The translations under genes were made by a program, and so were the position numbers. Shown piece after piece: positions 5,843 through 16,602 of a DNA stretch of 35,293 nucleotides. Position 1 is the first letter of the stretch, and each line of letters begins with the position of its first letter. The notes under the pieces are model-generated. The model searched no databases, was not told the DNA's origin, and was given only the letters and a program-made list of their open reading frames with translations. Source of the stretch: a virus; the IMG/VR virus record IMGVR_UViG_3300001782_000012, positions 1 to 35,293 of that record. The stretch is one strand, 5' to 3'.

Positions 5843-8400
5843 TATTCATCTGGATTTATATCACAACGAATTGTACCAAGATTATTGAATAATTCAAGTA
5901 GATATTTTGAATTTGCTGCAATACCTGTTATTCTGCTTCCTGCTACGAAATTATAATTAGCTCCCCATGAAATCGAAGTTATAGCAGATGCATTTCCACT
6001 ATTATCAATAACTACATATTTTTTTCTACCAACCGTTGTTGAAACATTCGTAGGATTTGCAAATGTAAGTGTTGTTGTGCCATTATTTATCGGCCATTCA
6101 TCAACATCACTTAAAGCCATATCAGGCGATCTACTTGAACCATCCCAAGCTGAAGCCGCATTTAAAGCCCATTCAGGAGAAGCAGATCCTCCGCCAGTAC
6201 CAGGAATATTAATAAAAACAAACCCAACGATATCATCTAAGCTAAAAGCTCCATAACTTCCAGCTGAAATCGGAATAGTGTAATAACTACCTTCGCTTAC
6301 AGAATCGCCTGATAGAAACCCTACCAAATATCTTGATGTTGAAGTTCTGCATTGGGCATAAATCGCGGCTCCTGATTTCAATACGCTAAGAATAGGATAT
6401 AAATCTTTGCCTAAATAATTGACTAGATTCACATATAATTCCGTACCAGTTGCATTACGCCTGAATTTACCGCTTCCAGGATCACCTTTTGTTGTAACAG
6501 TATCAAATTGCCATTGCAATTCTGAACTTGTTTTGATTTCATTATATAATGACTGATCAAAACTATTTATTATTATTCCACATATGTCTAAATCAACAAA
6601 ATCAGTTCCTTTATTTTTTACTGTTACGTTAATAGTCCAGTATCCTGTATTATCTACTATAGATACTACTTCATAGTTTACCCATTTCGTCCTATCACCT
6701 TTATTTTTTAACGCAAATATTGATCCTGTACTTAATTTACTTACAAAATCTTCAATTAACCCATTATCATATTCAGAATCATTAATATATAATGCAGTTA
6801 CTAATGATTGATTAGCATTATTGAATCTTAATTTTCCTGTACCTGGATTTGCTTGAACAGTAGATGATAAATCTATTTGAGATAAAAGAAATGGTAATCC
6901 TTCACCACTTCCATCATCATTTAACCATGCACTGCCATTCCATACCTGTCGCACATCAACAGTTGTATTATGTACTATCATTCCTGCATTAGCAGCAGTT
7001 AATGATAATGCATCTATTTCTGTTTGTGATAACTGAGGCGTTTGAAAAGGATATTTATTATCAACATGCCCAAATGATATACTAGGATTAGCAATTGATT
7101 TGCCAGGTAATGAATCATGACTTACGCCTGTGGCTGGTAAATCAATAGTTGTTTTAGAAGGGCTTACGCCTCCAAATGTAAAATCAATGATTGGATTATC
7201 TCCAACTGTAGCACTTTTTTTTGCTATTAATTCAATAACTAATGTTTTATTAGTCCAATCATTTGTAGGCAATAGACCTGATACAAATTTTTCTAAAGTA
7301 GTCGTACTGCTTATAAATTCTGAATATGATGTTTCAGCTAAAGGAATTGGATTTAAAGTTAATGTTGGTATGTCGTATTCATAATATCTAAATTTTATAG
7401 CTGCTTGTCTATTATATGTTGTTTGAAGTTTTATTTGTGCAGCTGCCAATATCCCCCTTTCAGCTACTAATCCTGATAATGCTTTTGCATCATTAATAAA
7501 AAATCCTACTGATTGATCTGTAATACTTGTAATTGGAGGTGTTGAAAAAATTGCAGCAGGATTATTATAACTTGGATCTTCACTATTGTTTACAAGCTTA
7601 TAATAAGTTCCTTCTATAGTACTTAGTGAAGTAGTAGGATAGAAATATAAAGTCACCAAGGCTTCTGATATTCGGCTATTTTGCCCTTTCCTAAAACCTG
7701 AAGCTCCGTAAATTAATTCAAATCCAGTATCATCTGTTATTATTAATTCATCAAATGTAGTATCTTCACTGACTACTCGAACAGATGAATTTACCCCACT
7801 ACCTTTTATAAATTTGCAAAATTCACCTTTATAATCAGATGTCCAATTTTTAACTGTAACTACTATTTCTGTTCCACTTGCAGGGAAACCTACATATAAA
7901 GCTCCACTTTCTATGCCATTTGTTAAATAAAGATTTGAAGAGAATTCAATTACTCTGTAATATTCCCTATCGTCTGATAATATATAATATCCATCAACTC
8001 CATTAGCTTGAATTACTACCTGAGCATTTACAGTCGCTAAATTTAATACAGATTTACTGCCTATTAATTGACCACCACCTTTAACAGATATATTACAATG
8101 ATTGCTATTTTCTTTTAAAGTAAAGATAAATCTATCCTTATTTCCAGCAACAACAGCAGGTAAGTATATAATTATATCTCCACCTGAAGCATCTACTAAA
8201 TAATGTATGTTTGCAGTTGCCGGGTCTAGATTTGTACTTAATTCAACTATTGCTTTATCCCCTAATTTACCAAGGTCTATTTTTTTATCCTTTTTATCAT
8301 TAGGATCATAGATATTAGTAATGCCTCCATTTGGAACCGCACTTGCTGGTGGTAAACCCTTAGTTGGAATTAAAGTTATTTTATTTGCCGATGTTGCCAT
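5842..8400 (-). CDS. Large tail or baseplate protein with beta-rich domains
   Basis: An 852-residue protein in the chain of tail genes, coupled by TAATG junctions at both ends. The N-terminus (KITLIPTKGLPPASAVPNGG) is a likely attachment region, followed by a beta-rich region with DASGGDIIIYLP and FIFTLKENSNHCNISVKGGG. Around residues 460-495 it carries TAANAGMIVHNTTVDVRQVW then NGSAWLNDDG, a short module frequent in phage fibre proteins. Later parts repeat a receptor-tip-like pattern (STVQANPGTGKLRFN and TTKGDPGSGKFRRN), a probable internal duplication. No enzymatic motif is visible. It is best read as a structural tail-tip or fibre component. Confidence 0.7.
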   Translation of the reverse strand: MATSANKITLIPTKGLPPASAVPNGGITNIYDPNDKKDKKIDLGKLGDKAIVELSTNLDPATANIHYLVDASGGDIIIYLPAVVAGNKDRFIFTLKENSNHCNISVKGGGQLIGSKSVLNLATVNAQVVIQANGVDGYYILSDDREYYRVIEFSSNLYLTNGIESGALYVGFPASGTEIVVTVKNWTSDYKGEFCKFIKGSGVNSSVRVVSEDTTFDELIITDDTGFELIYGASGFRKGQNSRISEALVTLYFYPTTSLSTIEGTYYKLVNNSEDPSYNNPAAIFSTPPITSITDQSVGFFINDAKALSGLVAERGILAAAQIKLQTTYNRQAAIKFRYYEYDIPTLTLNPIPLAETSYSEFISSTTTLEKFVSGLLPTNDWTNKTLVIELIAKKSATVGDNPIIDFTFGGVSPSKTTIDLPATGVSHDSLPGKSIANPSISFGHVDNKYPFQTPQLSQTEIDALSLTAANAGMIVHNTTVDVRQVWNGSAWLNDDGSGEGLPFLLSQIDLSSTVQANPGTGKLRFNNANQSLVTALYINDSEYDNGLIEDFVSKLSTGSIFALKNKGDRTKWVNYEVVSIVDNTGYWTINVTVKNKGTDFVDLDICGIIINSFDQSLYNEIKTSSELQWQFDTVTTKGDPGSGKFRRNATGTELYVNLVNYLGKDLYPILSVLKSGAAIYAQCRTSTSRYLVGFLSGDSVSEGSYYTIPISAGSYGAFSLDDIVGFVFINIPGTGGGSASPEWALNAASAWDGSSRSPDMALSDVDEWPINNGTTTLTFANPTNVSTTVGRKKYVVIDNSGNASAITSISWGANYNFVAGSRITGIAANSKYLLELFNNLGTIRCDINPDE

Positions 8401-10499
8401 TATATTGATATTGATAACGCGTTACCGCTTACTTCTAATGCTCTTCCTGTTGTGCTAATTATACCGCTTGCATCACTGATTTCAATTGGTTCACCGAACT
8501 GATACCATGCAACATAAGTATAAAAAGGATTTCTTTCTGAAAATAAATCTTCGCTTTCTCCTTGTTCTGATAATGTTGCTTTTACTCCATTTATGTACAG
8601 ATTTTTATGAATTGAAGCAATAAATAATTTTTCAACCATATATTGAGGAATTAATGAAGTCTCTAATTGAATCTCCATTATAACAACTCCTTTTAATTGT
8701 TTTTTTGTTCCATCATCACTCACAAAATTCTCACTTTCTCCTCCATTTCGATATTTCACAAATCTAGCCGGAACCCTAAATGTAAATTCTACTCCTGTAG
8801 AATAATCAATTTGTTGTATGTTATCAGGATTTGAATATCTGAATAATACTGTTCTTTCGTGATTTTCGTAATTAAATATCTCTTCGCTTATCCATAGCAC
8901 ATCATCATAGCGTGGATCTGTATCAGTACCATATACATAAACTTTATAAATCCCTTCATCTATCGAAGCGAAATCAATAGTAAATTCATATATGTTATAA
9001 TCTTCTTCATTATATACGGCTTCTGTTATCCCTGCTTCTCCTGGAGTCCCTGTGAAAACTGCATTTATCTGAAGTGCATATCCTTGTATTTCTTCATCAT
9101 AAACAGATTGTTCAATTGTAAATGTTCCATTTAATGAAGTACTTGATAATGTTATAGTTATTCCACTGGCTATATTACCGTCACTCGCCCATTCTGGTAA
9201 AACTCCATTACTCAATGTATAACTACCATTTATATCTGTTGTGCCTGGATCATATGTATTTCCGGTAATATAATATATATTTGTCTTTCCTGTATCACCT
9301 GATTTCAATTGACAATCTCTTTTATCTTTCTGTAAGATGTTTTCTGTTTCAAGACTTACAACAGGAACCTGAACTATATTATTATCACAATCTACAACAT
9401 TAATGGTAATGGTTTCATAAGTTGTTTTTATTTGCGTTATAACATCATCACATTGATTCACTGGCTGTTGATAATTCTGTTTTTCAATATTCCAATAACC
9501 CTGATCAGATATAGGACTATTATCAAAATTTGGTATTTCCCCACACGCTGTAAATTCTGTGCTTTTATAAAATTTTAATGGATTTGCATTTTCAATAATA
9601 AATACCGGGCCGGGCTTATCTACTGTTACACCAATTACCTCAAACGTTGTGCTTTTTTTACATCCATAATTATCTAATACATATGCCGTATAACTACCAG
9701 GTGTCAATCCATAAAACACATTAGATGATTGATATGATATATCATCTAATGAATAAGTAGTAGTCAGGCTATATATAGCAAATGGAATTGTTGTAATTTC
9801 TATATTTATGGTTGCTGTTGCTCCAGTAAATGTTTCAATAACAGTAACTCCATTTATATCATATTTATCAACATTTGGCATTATCAAATCAGCTGTATTG
9901 CCTATTGCTGATTGTATAACTAATATTGCTGTAGGGACAGGATATCTTAAATAATCAAAATATAAATCATCTACTGTATTACATACTTTTTCAATTGGTG
10001 ATATAATATCTATAGGATAATCAGCAGGAATATCATTATCTATTGTAAAATCATATCTTACATTATTACATTTATCAACTCCATCAGCTGTTGTCGGTGT
10101 TATTGATGTTATCTCTAATTCAGCAGCAGGTGGTACTTCAGGTATATCCTCACTTATAATCATCCATGCAGGAGGCGTATATGCAGTGAATTCACAACCA
10201 TATTGAATTGCAGATATTTTTATTTCATCACCTAAGCCTACAACTAATATTTCTATCGGTAGACTTATAACTAAACCTCCAGGCTCATAATCATATCCTA
10301 ATGCTTCAGCTAATCTCTGAGTTACGCCTGTAATGGATTGCAAATAAGTTGTAAATGTTTGCGGGCCAGTTCTAGATAAAGCAGGTAATTCATATATTTG
10401 TTCAAGCGTAGTATTATAAGAAAATCCTTGATCAAAAGATTCAGATCCAGGTGATGGAACTGAAATTATCTTATATGTTCTACTTGCGAAATTTGCCAT
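8400..10499 (-). CDS. Large tail protein carrying an SprB-like repeat
   Basis: A 699-residue protein coupled to both neighbours by TAATG junctions. After an N-terminal domain (1-120) it has Ig-like beta domains. Residues about 240-288 contain SSNVFYGLTPGSYTAYVLDN followed by YGCKK, which is the signature of SprB-type repeats (G-L-x-x-G-x-Y-x-x-x-V-x-D-x-x-G-C) known from large surface adhesins of gliding Bacteroidota. The C-terminal third has a conserved-looking part (WISEEIFNYENHERTVLFRY) with likely structural function at the tail tip. It probably belongs to the baseplate or host-contact apparatus; whether it binds the host directly is unknown. Confidence 0.72.
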   Translation of the reverse strand: MANFASRTYKIISVPSPGSESFDQGFSYNTTLEQIYELPALSRTGPQTFTTYLQSITGVTQRLAEALGYDYEPGGLVISLPIEILVVGLGDEIKISAIQYGCEFTAYTPPAWMIISEDIPEVPPAAELEITSITPTTADGVDKCNNVRYDFTIDNDIPADYPIDIISPIEKVCNTVDDLYFDYLRYPVPTAILVIQSAIGNTADLIMPNVDKYDINGVTVIETFTGATATINIEITTIPFAIYSLTTTYSLDDISYQSSNVFYGLTPGSYTAYVLDNYGCKKSTTFEVIGVTVDKPGPVFIIENANPLKFYKSTEFTACGEIPNFDNSPISDQGYWNIEKQNYQQPVNQCDDVITQIKTTYETITINVVDCDNNIVQVPVVSLETENILQKDKRDCQLKSGDTGKTNIYYITGNTYDPGTTDINGSYTLSNGVLPEWASDGNIASGITITLSSTSLNGTFTIEQSVYDEEIQGYALQINAVFTGTPGEAGITEAVYNEEDYNIYEFTIDFASIDEGIYKVYVYGTDTDPRYDDVLWISEEIFNYENHERTVLFRYSNPDNIQQIDYSTGVEFTFRVPARFVKYRNGGESENFVSDDGTKKQLKGVVIMEIQLETSLIPQYMVEKLFIASIHKNLYINGVKATLSEQGESEDLFSERNPFYTYVAWYQFGEPIEISDASGIISTTGRALEVSGNALSISI

Positions 10500-12622
10500 T
10501 ATCTATTTGCTCTTAATAATGTTACATTTGCCTTCTCTTCATTAATCTTATAGCTTATATCATCAATAAAGCCTAATAGATTATAATTTTTATATACAAA
10601 TTTAAGCATTTTATTTTTGTTGGAATTTATATCATCAAATTGCCAATTTGAAAATGGACATTCTAGTTCAATTAATTCAGCTAAAAATAAAGGATTATAT
10701 AAATCACCTATTAAAACATTATCTTTTTCAATCAATAATTCAGATTCAGTAGTTAATTGAGTTTGCAATTCTGCATTATTAGCACCTTTAACATATATCA
10801 ATGAATCAGCTTGTTTATGAATCAATCCCGATCTGATTATATCACCATGTCTTATTAAATTTCGTTTTGAAGATAGCCTTAAATTAATAACATTTTGAGG
10901 TTCTAAAATATTATTTACAGTTGTAAAATCTTCAGCTCTAACAGCTTCTATTCCAGTTGCACCTAATTTAGCATCAATTATAAAAATATCTTTATCGTAT
11001 CTAGTATCTTCAGTTGCTGACAATGAGAATTGTTTACGCCTAGCAAATTCAATCCCATAATCATCAAATCTATATTTAGAAATCTGATCATATTTTTTGT
11101 CTTTAATTTTCAATGGGGTTGAGAAAGTGAATGTTCCATTAAACGAATCAAGTCCATTTACTTCTTCATATTCATAATCTTTACATCCTATGTTTATTTC
11201 AGTAAATAATAGATCTTCATTATTTTTCCTTGAAACATTTGATATTTCATCGCCTAAATTCAAAATAGATGAAGTATCATAGCCATGTGTATTTTTCTCT
11301 ATTCTTAATCGCGGTTTACCTCCAATAAATTCAATGAATGCAATTATATTAAGAATTGAATTATAAGACTGAAATGCATCTCTTAATGATGTATTAAGCG
11401 GATTTTTCGTAAAATCAAATCCTCTTATCATCTTACCATTAGCAACGCCTAAATAAGCCCATTCCCCATTGCTTGAATATCCTAATTCAGTACGGCCAAA
11501 TAATGTTGAATAAAATGAATCTTGTTCACCTGTATAAATTTCAGCTAATCGACTGAATAATTCGTGAGGCAAAATGAAATCTGTTGTTGTTGTTGGGAAG
11601 TAAGATATAGATTCTATATTATATTCTAGATCATTAAATAATTCAGTTTTTTGATATATTATTAATGATATATCTTTAGTTCTATTTTTTAATAAAAATC
11701 CAACTGCTACAGAATAATTTTCATTAATATTTTCGTCAAAATTAAAATTTATGGATGTTTTTAATGTAATCACAGATAAAACTGCTGATTCAAATTCCCA
11801 TCCGGTAATGCTTTTTTCTGTACGCGATACTTCCTGATATTCTTCGTTATATATTATTAATGTACAATACATATCTACTTCAGAAGGCAATAAACCAGTA
11901 CCAGATGCTCTTATATCTCCAGATATATTTAATTTAAAAGGTTTATTTTCTTCTGATCTCAATAAAATATAATTTTCAATGTCTAAGTTATCAGTTTCTT
12001 TATTTGCGGATGTAACATTTTTAATATCACTATCAGATACATTAGTTTTATTCATTCCAACTATTATAAAATCTTCTGGTAAAGAATAAAAATTTGTAGT
12101 TACCTGAAATGAACTATTCAATTCACTATATAAATAAATAGTTCTGTCATGCAATATGCAAGTCTTTAAATAATCCGTATAATCAGATATAGCTTGCCCA
12201 TCAAATGATTCCGTAGCGTCAAAATTTACTTTTGTGTTATCGCGGGAAAATAATTTTTCTTCATATCCTGAATCAGTGAAATTTAATTTAGCTGTTAATT
12301 CATCAATTTCAATAGATGAGAAATCAGCTTTAAACTCCTGCCCATCTCCAAGTAACTTGAAACTTGATCTCTCTTTATTATCATTACCTACATAAATACG
12401 CATGAATAATTCAGCATCCGGGCCATATTCATCTAATAATTGAATTATTCTTAATTTAATAGCATCTACAAATTCAAATGTATTAGTGAATTTTCTAACT
12501 ATACCCTTATAAGTCTTATTTCGCGTGAAATTAATCTCTATATCAGACCAATTTTTCACCTGATCGGCTCCAAATGTAGCAGTTCCTTTGTTGTCGCGTA
12601 TTTTGAATTTAAATGTTGCCAT
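10499..12622 (-). CDS. Large tail or baseplate protein after the tape measure
   Basis: A 707-residue protein starting MATFKFKIRDNKGTATFGAD. It begins 1 base after the tape-measure stop and its own stop overlaps the next start (TAATG). The N-terminal region (NWSDIEINFTRNKTYKGIVR, KFTNTFEFVDAIKLRIIQLL) and repeated beta segments suggest a distal tail or baseplate hub-like structural protein. In siphophages this slot directly after the tape measure is held by distal tail and tail-associated proteins. No protease or glycosidase motif is evident. The specific role is inferred from order alone. Confidence 0.7.
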   Translation of the reverse strand: MATFKFKIRDNKGTATFGADQVKNWSDIEINFTRNKTYKGIVRKFTNTFEFVDAIKLRIIQLLDEYGPDAELFMRIYVGNDNKERSSFKLLGDGQEFKADFSSIEIDELTAKLNFTDSGYEEKLFSRDNTKVNFDATESFDGQAISDYTDYLKTCILHDRTIYLYSELNSSFQVTTNFYSLPEDFIIVGMNKTNVSDSDIKNVTSANKETDNLDIENYILLRSEENKPFKLNISGDIRASGTGLLPSEVDMYCTLIIYNEEYQEVSRTEKSITGWEFESAVLSVITLKTSINFNFDENINENYSVAVGFLLKNRTKDISLIIYQKTELFNDLEYNIESISYFPTTTTDFILPHELFSRLAEIYTGEQDSFYSTLFGRTELGYSSNGEWAYLGVANGKMIRGFDFTKNPLNTSLRDAFQSYNSILNIIAFIEFIGGKPRLRIEKNTHGYDTSSILNLGDEISNVSRKNNEDLLFTEINIGCKDYEYEEVNGLDSFNGTFTFSTPLKIKDKKYDQISKYRFDDYGIEFARRKQFSLSATEDTRYDKDIFIIDAKLGATGIEAVRAEDFTTVNNILEPQNVINLRLSSKRNLIRHGDIIRSGLIHKQADSLIYVKGANNAELQTQLTTESELLIEKDNVLIGDLYNPLFLAELIELECPFSNWQFDDINSNKNKMLKFVYKNYNLLGFIDDISYKINEEKANVTLLRANR

Positions 12623-12623
12623 A

Positions 12624-15524
12624 TTAATCTCTTAGACTTCTTCTTAAATCAGATGTTCTATAATCAATACTATTCTTTACTGGCCTGTTTTTTCTTAATT
12701 CATCAACCATTCTATTGCTATGCTTTTCAAATGCCTTTGTAACTGCATTAGCAATCATCATATTTTGCACATTATCTGAATGATTAGATACATTATTGAT
12801 AAGCTCCTGCCTTGTCATTTGATCGAGCATTTTTGCAGTTTCAACACCTCCGATAACTTCATCCCCTTTGTATTCATTACCTAAAATAGTTGGTTTAGTG
12901 AATAATTCAGTTACACCATTATGCATTACTAATTCAGGCCGTCTTTCCGCTACCCAACCAAGCCCAGGAAAGTTCTTTGTTCCTTTGTCGAATTTTGGTA
13001 ATGGCTGTGAAGCTATGGCAATAGTCTGAGCTAATCCTGTGGCCGCAGCAAAAGCAATAAACGGTATTGCTGCCGGGAATGGTATTGTCGCAGCAGTCTT
13101 CCCAATAGATAAAGCTGTATTTACAATTGACTGAGTTATTGCAGCCTTTTTATCTGCTTTTGCTTGATCAGTTTTAGCTTTTTTCTCTTTTTCGCGTATT
13201 TGTTTTTGAATTAATTCTCTTTGTTCTTCATCTAAAGTTTCATTTTCCAACCTCTGATTTAGCGCATCTAACTCAGCTTGTGTTTCATTATCTCGCCTTA
13301 TCTGAGCGTTTTGAAATAATTGATCTCCTATTATTTGAGCTGATTCAAATCCTGCCTCTAATGATGCATCATTTATTTCTTTTCTCCGTTGTGCTTCTTC
13401 TAATGCTATCTGTGTTTTTGCTTTTTCAGCATCTTCAAATATTTTTGCAGATGCCTTTACAGCCATATTTATATTATTTTCAGTTGAAATAGCTATTTCA
13501 GCTCTTGTTTTTAAAGGTTCAAATGATGTTTTTTGAACATCAATCAATGCCTTTAATCTTCTTATTTCCTCTTCAATTATCTGTATTTTTGTATTTCTTA
13601 CAGCTATTTCCTGCTCTGTAGTACCTGGTAATTCTTTAGCTTGTTCTAATAATTTCTCTTGTATTTTTATTAAATCTGTTTCTGTTTTTAATAATTCTTC
13701 AACTGATTCTACATTTTCATCTATTATTTCTTTATTATGATTCAATAATGCATTTTGCTGTTCTATTCGGCCTATATATAATTCAGCTATCCTATCAACT
13801 GCTTCAGCCTCACCGCCTGCCTTAATTAATGCTAATGCTAGATTTTCATGTAAATCAATTAATTCTTTCGTTTCTTCATCTAAATTTTTATACGATTCAT
13901 ATACACTATCTAATACTTCTTTTACTGATATTATATTTCCATTACTGTCCTCAATTCTTCCAGTATCAATAAGATAATTTAATAATGCATCATCAGTATC
14001 ATTGAATCCTGTTATTAGTGACCTTGTTAATAATTCAGCTTCTTTACCAAGATTAGCAAATTGATTTATTGTTGCTGTTAAAAATTTTACGCTATTAACA
14101 GAAAATCTACCTAATGCTGTCTCAGAATCATTTATATTTAATACTAATCCCTCCCATGCAGAATTAAGCAATTTCAATTGTCCATCTAATGTATTAAGTT
14201 GTGTTTCTGCAACTTTCTTTGCTGTGCCTCCTGCATTTTGCAGCGCCTCATCAAGTGTTTTGGTCTTTTCTGCATTATCGGCTAAAGCAATAGCTGTTAC
14301 TGCTGATCGTTTACCAAATAATTCATTTGCTGTTGTTAATTTATTTTGAGACGAATTAATTTTATTCAACGCTTCTTCAAGTGTTAATCCTTTAGCAGAT
14401 AGTTCTATGTAAATATTTCTTAATGCAGTTGCTGCCGTGCTAGCATCAATACCCCTATCAGATGCTTGCCCTAATTGAGCTACCACCGTTTCTAATTTAA
14501 TTCCGGCTGCGGCAGCGGCTCCGCCAACAATTGGCAATGCTACATTTAATTTTTCAAAACTTAATGCGCTTTTCTGAGTAGATAAAGTAAGCACATCAGC
14601 TACTTTAGAGCTTTGTTCAGCTCCTAAATTAAAGGCATTTAATGTAGCACCAACTAAAGCGGCTGTTTCACCTGTTTCAGATCCTAATGCTATAGTGGCG
14701 TCTATAATACCCTCAGTACTGGCTATAATCTCTTGTTCTGATTTGCCAAGCCTAGCTAATTCTATTTGTAATTCAGTTACTTGACTTGCACTAAATGCAG
14801 TTGTTGCACCTAATCTTTTAGATTCATCTTGTAAGGCTTTTGTTTCTTTTAAAGTTTTGCCTAAAACACCAGCTAATACGGCATTTTGTTTTTCGTATTG
14901 CTTGCCTATTTCTATTACATTCTTTAACGATCTTACAAATAACTGAACACCTCCAACTATTCCGGCCGCACCTAAAACATTTTTCAATCCTCCAAGTGCT
15001 TTTTGATAATTACCTACGCTTCTCTGATTCTGACCTACAGCCGCATCAATTCTTTTCATTTCAGTATCTAAACGCCTTAAGTCACTTGCAGCTGTTTTGA
15101 ATTGTTTTGATGTCACACCGTACTGAATAGCTAAATCCTTAGCTTTATTCCTTGCTGTTGTCAATTCAGCAGATGCCTTTCTATATGCACCATTTAGATC
15201 ATTAGCTGATTTTTTAACTTTATCTTGGGCAGTTTTCGTCTTTAATAGTTCACGATTTACTTTTTCCTGCTCCCTAGCCCGTAATGATTCTGTCTTTATT
15301 AATTGGCGTTCAGCTTCTTCAACTGCTTTAGTATTCTTTGCAAATGATTCCTGAGCCTTTATTAAGTCGCGAATTGTTTTAATGCTTTCTTTACCTATTG
15401 CTACAGTCTGAGTTTCCTGGTCAACTAATCCTTTTAATACATTAGCATAAGCTTTTGTAGTATCAGTAAGCTGTTTAGTTAGAACATTAAGCTCTTGATA
15501 TATTTTTGTTGCTTGATCAGCCAT
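12624..15524 (-). CDS. Tail tape measure protein, TP901 type
   Basis: A 966-residue protein, the longest in the window. Residues 1-160 are a long coiled coil (KEVEERQL-type charged repeats such as REQEKVNRELLKTKTAQDKV). Residues about 195-480 match the TP901 tape-measure domain, with LGATTAFSASQVTELQIELA, ASTEGIIDATIALGSETGET and VVAQLGQASDRGIDAS. A second coiled coil (about 590-760) leads to a hydrophobic Ala-rich stretch near 770-830 (IVNTALSIGKTAATIPFPAA). The protein sets tail length and helps DNA entry. The length is moderate and fits a tail of roughly 140-150 nm if all residues span it, an estimate from the usual ratio. It overlaps the gene upstream by 8 bases. Confidence 0.92.
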   Translation of the reverse strand: MADQATKIYQELNVLTKQLTDTTKAYANVLKGLVDQETQTVAIGKESIKTIRDLIKAQESFAKNTKAVEEAERQLIKTESLRAREQEKVNRELLKTKTAQDKVKKSANDLNGAYRKASAELTTARNKAKDLAIQYGVTSKQFKTAASDLRRLDTEMKRIDAAVGQNQRSVGNYQKALGGLKNVLGAAGIVGGVQLFVRSLKNVIEIGKQYEKQNAVLAGVLGKTLKETKALQDESKRLGATTAFSASQVTELQIELARLGKSEQEIIASTEGIIDATIALGSETGETAALVGATLNAFNLGAEQSSKVADVLTLSTQKSALSFEKLNVALPIVGGAAAAAGIKLETVVAQLGQASDRGIDASTAATALRNIYIELSAKGLTLEEALNKINSSQNKLTTANELFGKRSAVTAIALADNAEKTKTLDEALQNAGGTAKKVAETQLNTLDGQLKLLNSAWEGLVLNINDSETALGRFSVNSVKFLTATINQFANLGKEAELLTRSLITGFNDTDDALLNYLIDTGRIEDSNGNIISVKEVLDSVYESYKNLDEETKELIDLHENLALALIKAGGEAEAVDRIAELYIGRIEQQNALLNHNKEIIDENVESVEELLKTETDLIKIQEKLLEQAKELPGTTEQEIAVRNTKIQIIEEEIRRLKALIDVQKTSFEPLKTRAEIAISTENNINMAVKASAKIFEDAEKAKTQIALEEAQRRKEINDASLEAGFESAQIIGDQLFQNAQIRRDNETQAELDALNQRLENETLDEEQRELIQKQIREKEKKAKTDQAKADKKAAITQSIVNTALSIGKTAATIPFPAAIPFIAFAAATGLAQTIAIASQPLPKFDKGTKNFPGLGWVAERRPELVMHNGVTELFTKPTILGNEYKGDEVIGGVETAKMLDQMTRQELINNVSNHSDNVQNMMIANAVTKAFEKHSNRMVDELRKNRPVKNSIDYRTSDLRRSLRD

Positions 15525-16155
15525 TTTTCATAGATTTACGAGTAACTTCTTCATTAACTTTGTGCAATTTCTCAATCCATTTACGCATAGTTATTTTGTG
15601 AATATCAATATCTTTTTTTGTGTAATCTTCAATAGATTCTATAGTTTTATAAATACTTACTTCTTCATTATCCTTATTTGTTCCTAATTTTGACATCATT
15701 TCTGAATGCTTTATTGCTATCTTAGTTTGAATATTCATTGATTGCTTCTTGACTCTTACAAGCTCATCAAAGTAATTTTTATTAGGATTCAATCTATAAC
15801 CTTCTTTTGATAATTCATTGATATAATGCTCATTTTTATAATATTCCTCTAATCCAAGCAGAGCAACTAAAGCATGAATTCTCATTAGTTTTTTTTGCAT
15901 ATTAAAAATATATACCTGATCAGTAAATAGATTCTTATTACGTCTGCTTAATTTCAATTCTAACTCTTGTTTTTCAAGCTTCATATCATCCCATACTGAA
16001 GATAGATAAGCAGTATCAATATCAGGCAATTCCTCATAATCTTCCAGCTTAAATAAGTATCTTAAATCACCTGTTGTATCTACTTTATTATAGCAGAATA
16101 GAGTGATAAAATCTATTGATTTATAATGCTTATATTCTATTTTATTACCCGACAT
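15517..16155 (-). CDS. Hypothetical protein in the tail-assembly chaperone position
   Basis: A 212-residue, mostly helical, charged protein (ELPDIDTAYLSSVWDDMKLE, KQELELKLSRRNKNLFTDQV). It lies directly before the tape measure gene and overlaps it by 8 bases, and overlaps the tail completion gene by 11 bases. In siphophages this slot usually holds tail assembly chaperones that coat the tape measure. I see only one continuous frame and no obvious slippery site, so a classical G/GT frameshift is not supported. The role is inferred from position. Confidence 0.6.
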   Translation of the reverse strand: MSGNKIEYKHYKSIDFITLFCYNKVDTTGDLRYLFKLEDYEELPDIDTAYLSSVWDDMKLEKQELELKLSRRNKNLFTDQVYIFNMQKKLMRIHALVALLGLEEYYKNEHYINELSKEGYRLNPNKNYFDELVRVKKQSMNIQTKIAIKHSEMMSKLGTNKDNEEVSIYKTIESIEDYTKKDIDIHKITMRKWIEKLHKVNEEVTRKSMKNG

Positions 16156-16585
16156 ATTTAATAAGTGATTTTGTTATAAAATCTAATACAGGAGGATATA
16201 CATAAGCTTGAAAGACTTCTTCTGAACTTTTTTCAGTTAATCCAAAAATATCAGATGAATATTTATCTGTTAGCTTTCCTGTCTTTGAATCAGTTGCATT
16301 AAATGTCAAATTTTCAGTTGTAACATTAACAAAAAATGACCGCCTAAAAGCTCCTGTATCTTTTAGATTTGGATTCCAGTTAGGCTTATTTTTTCTTCTC
16401 TTATATCCAGGCGAATATTCGGGAACTACAGGTTGACCAGTATTTAATATCCCTTCATCCAATTGCTTTTCATTAGCATCTAGCATTTTTCCTGTAGCTT
16501 TTTTAACAGATATATCCGTAATTCTAGATAAGTTATCTATTATATTATTTGCATGCTTTAAAAGTAATTCAGATGCCAGAGCCAT
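16145..16585 (-). CDS. Tail completion or neck protein, HK97 gp10-like
   Basis: A 146-residue protein with an N-terminal helix (LASELLLKHANNIIDNLSRI), a basic region (YSPGYKRRKNKPNWNP) and NLKDTGAFRRSFFVNV, resembling the 'L-x-D-T-G-x-L-x-x-S' core of HK97 gp10-type tail completion proteins that join tail to head. It is the first gene of the tail operon and follows its own promoter (16603-16626). The other connector genes are 10 kb away (26656-27868), because a block of small genes separates them. The family call is from a short motif, so moderate. Confidence 0.6.
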   Translation of the reverse strand: MALASELLLKHANNIIDNLSRITDISVKKATGKMLDANEKQLDEGILNTGQPVVPEYSPGYKRRKNKPNWNPNLKDTGAFRRSFFVNVTTENLTFNATDSKTGKLTDKYSSDIFGLTEKSSEEVFQAYVYPPVLDFITKSLIKYVG

Positions 16586-16602
16586 AATACTTATCTTTTA
16601 CA

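Noticed and set aside
15517-16160. Programmed frameshift making two tail assembly chaperones before the tape measure
   Set aside because: Only one continuous frame is present, with no overlapping second frame or convincing slippery sequence.
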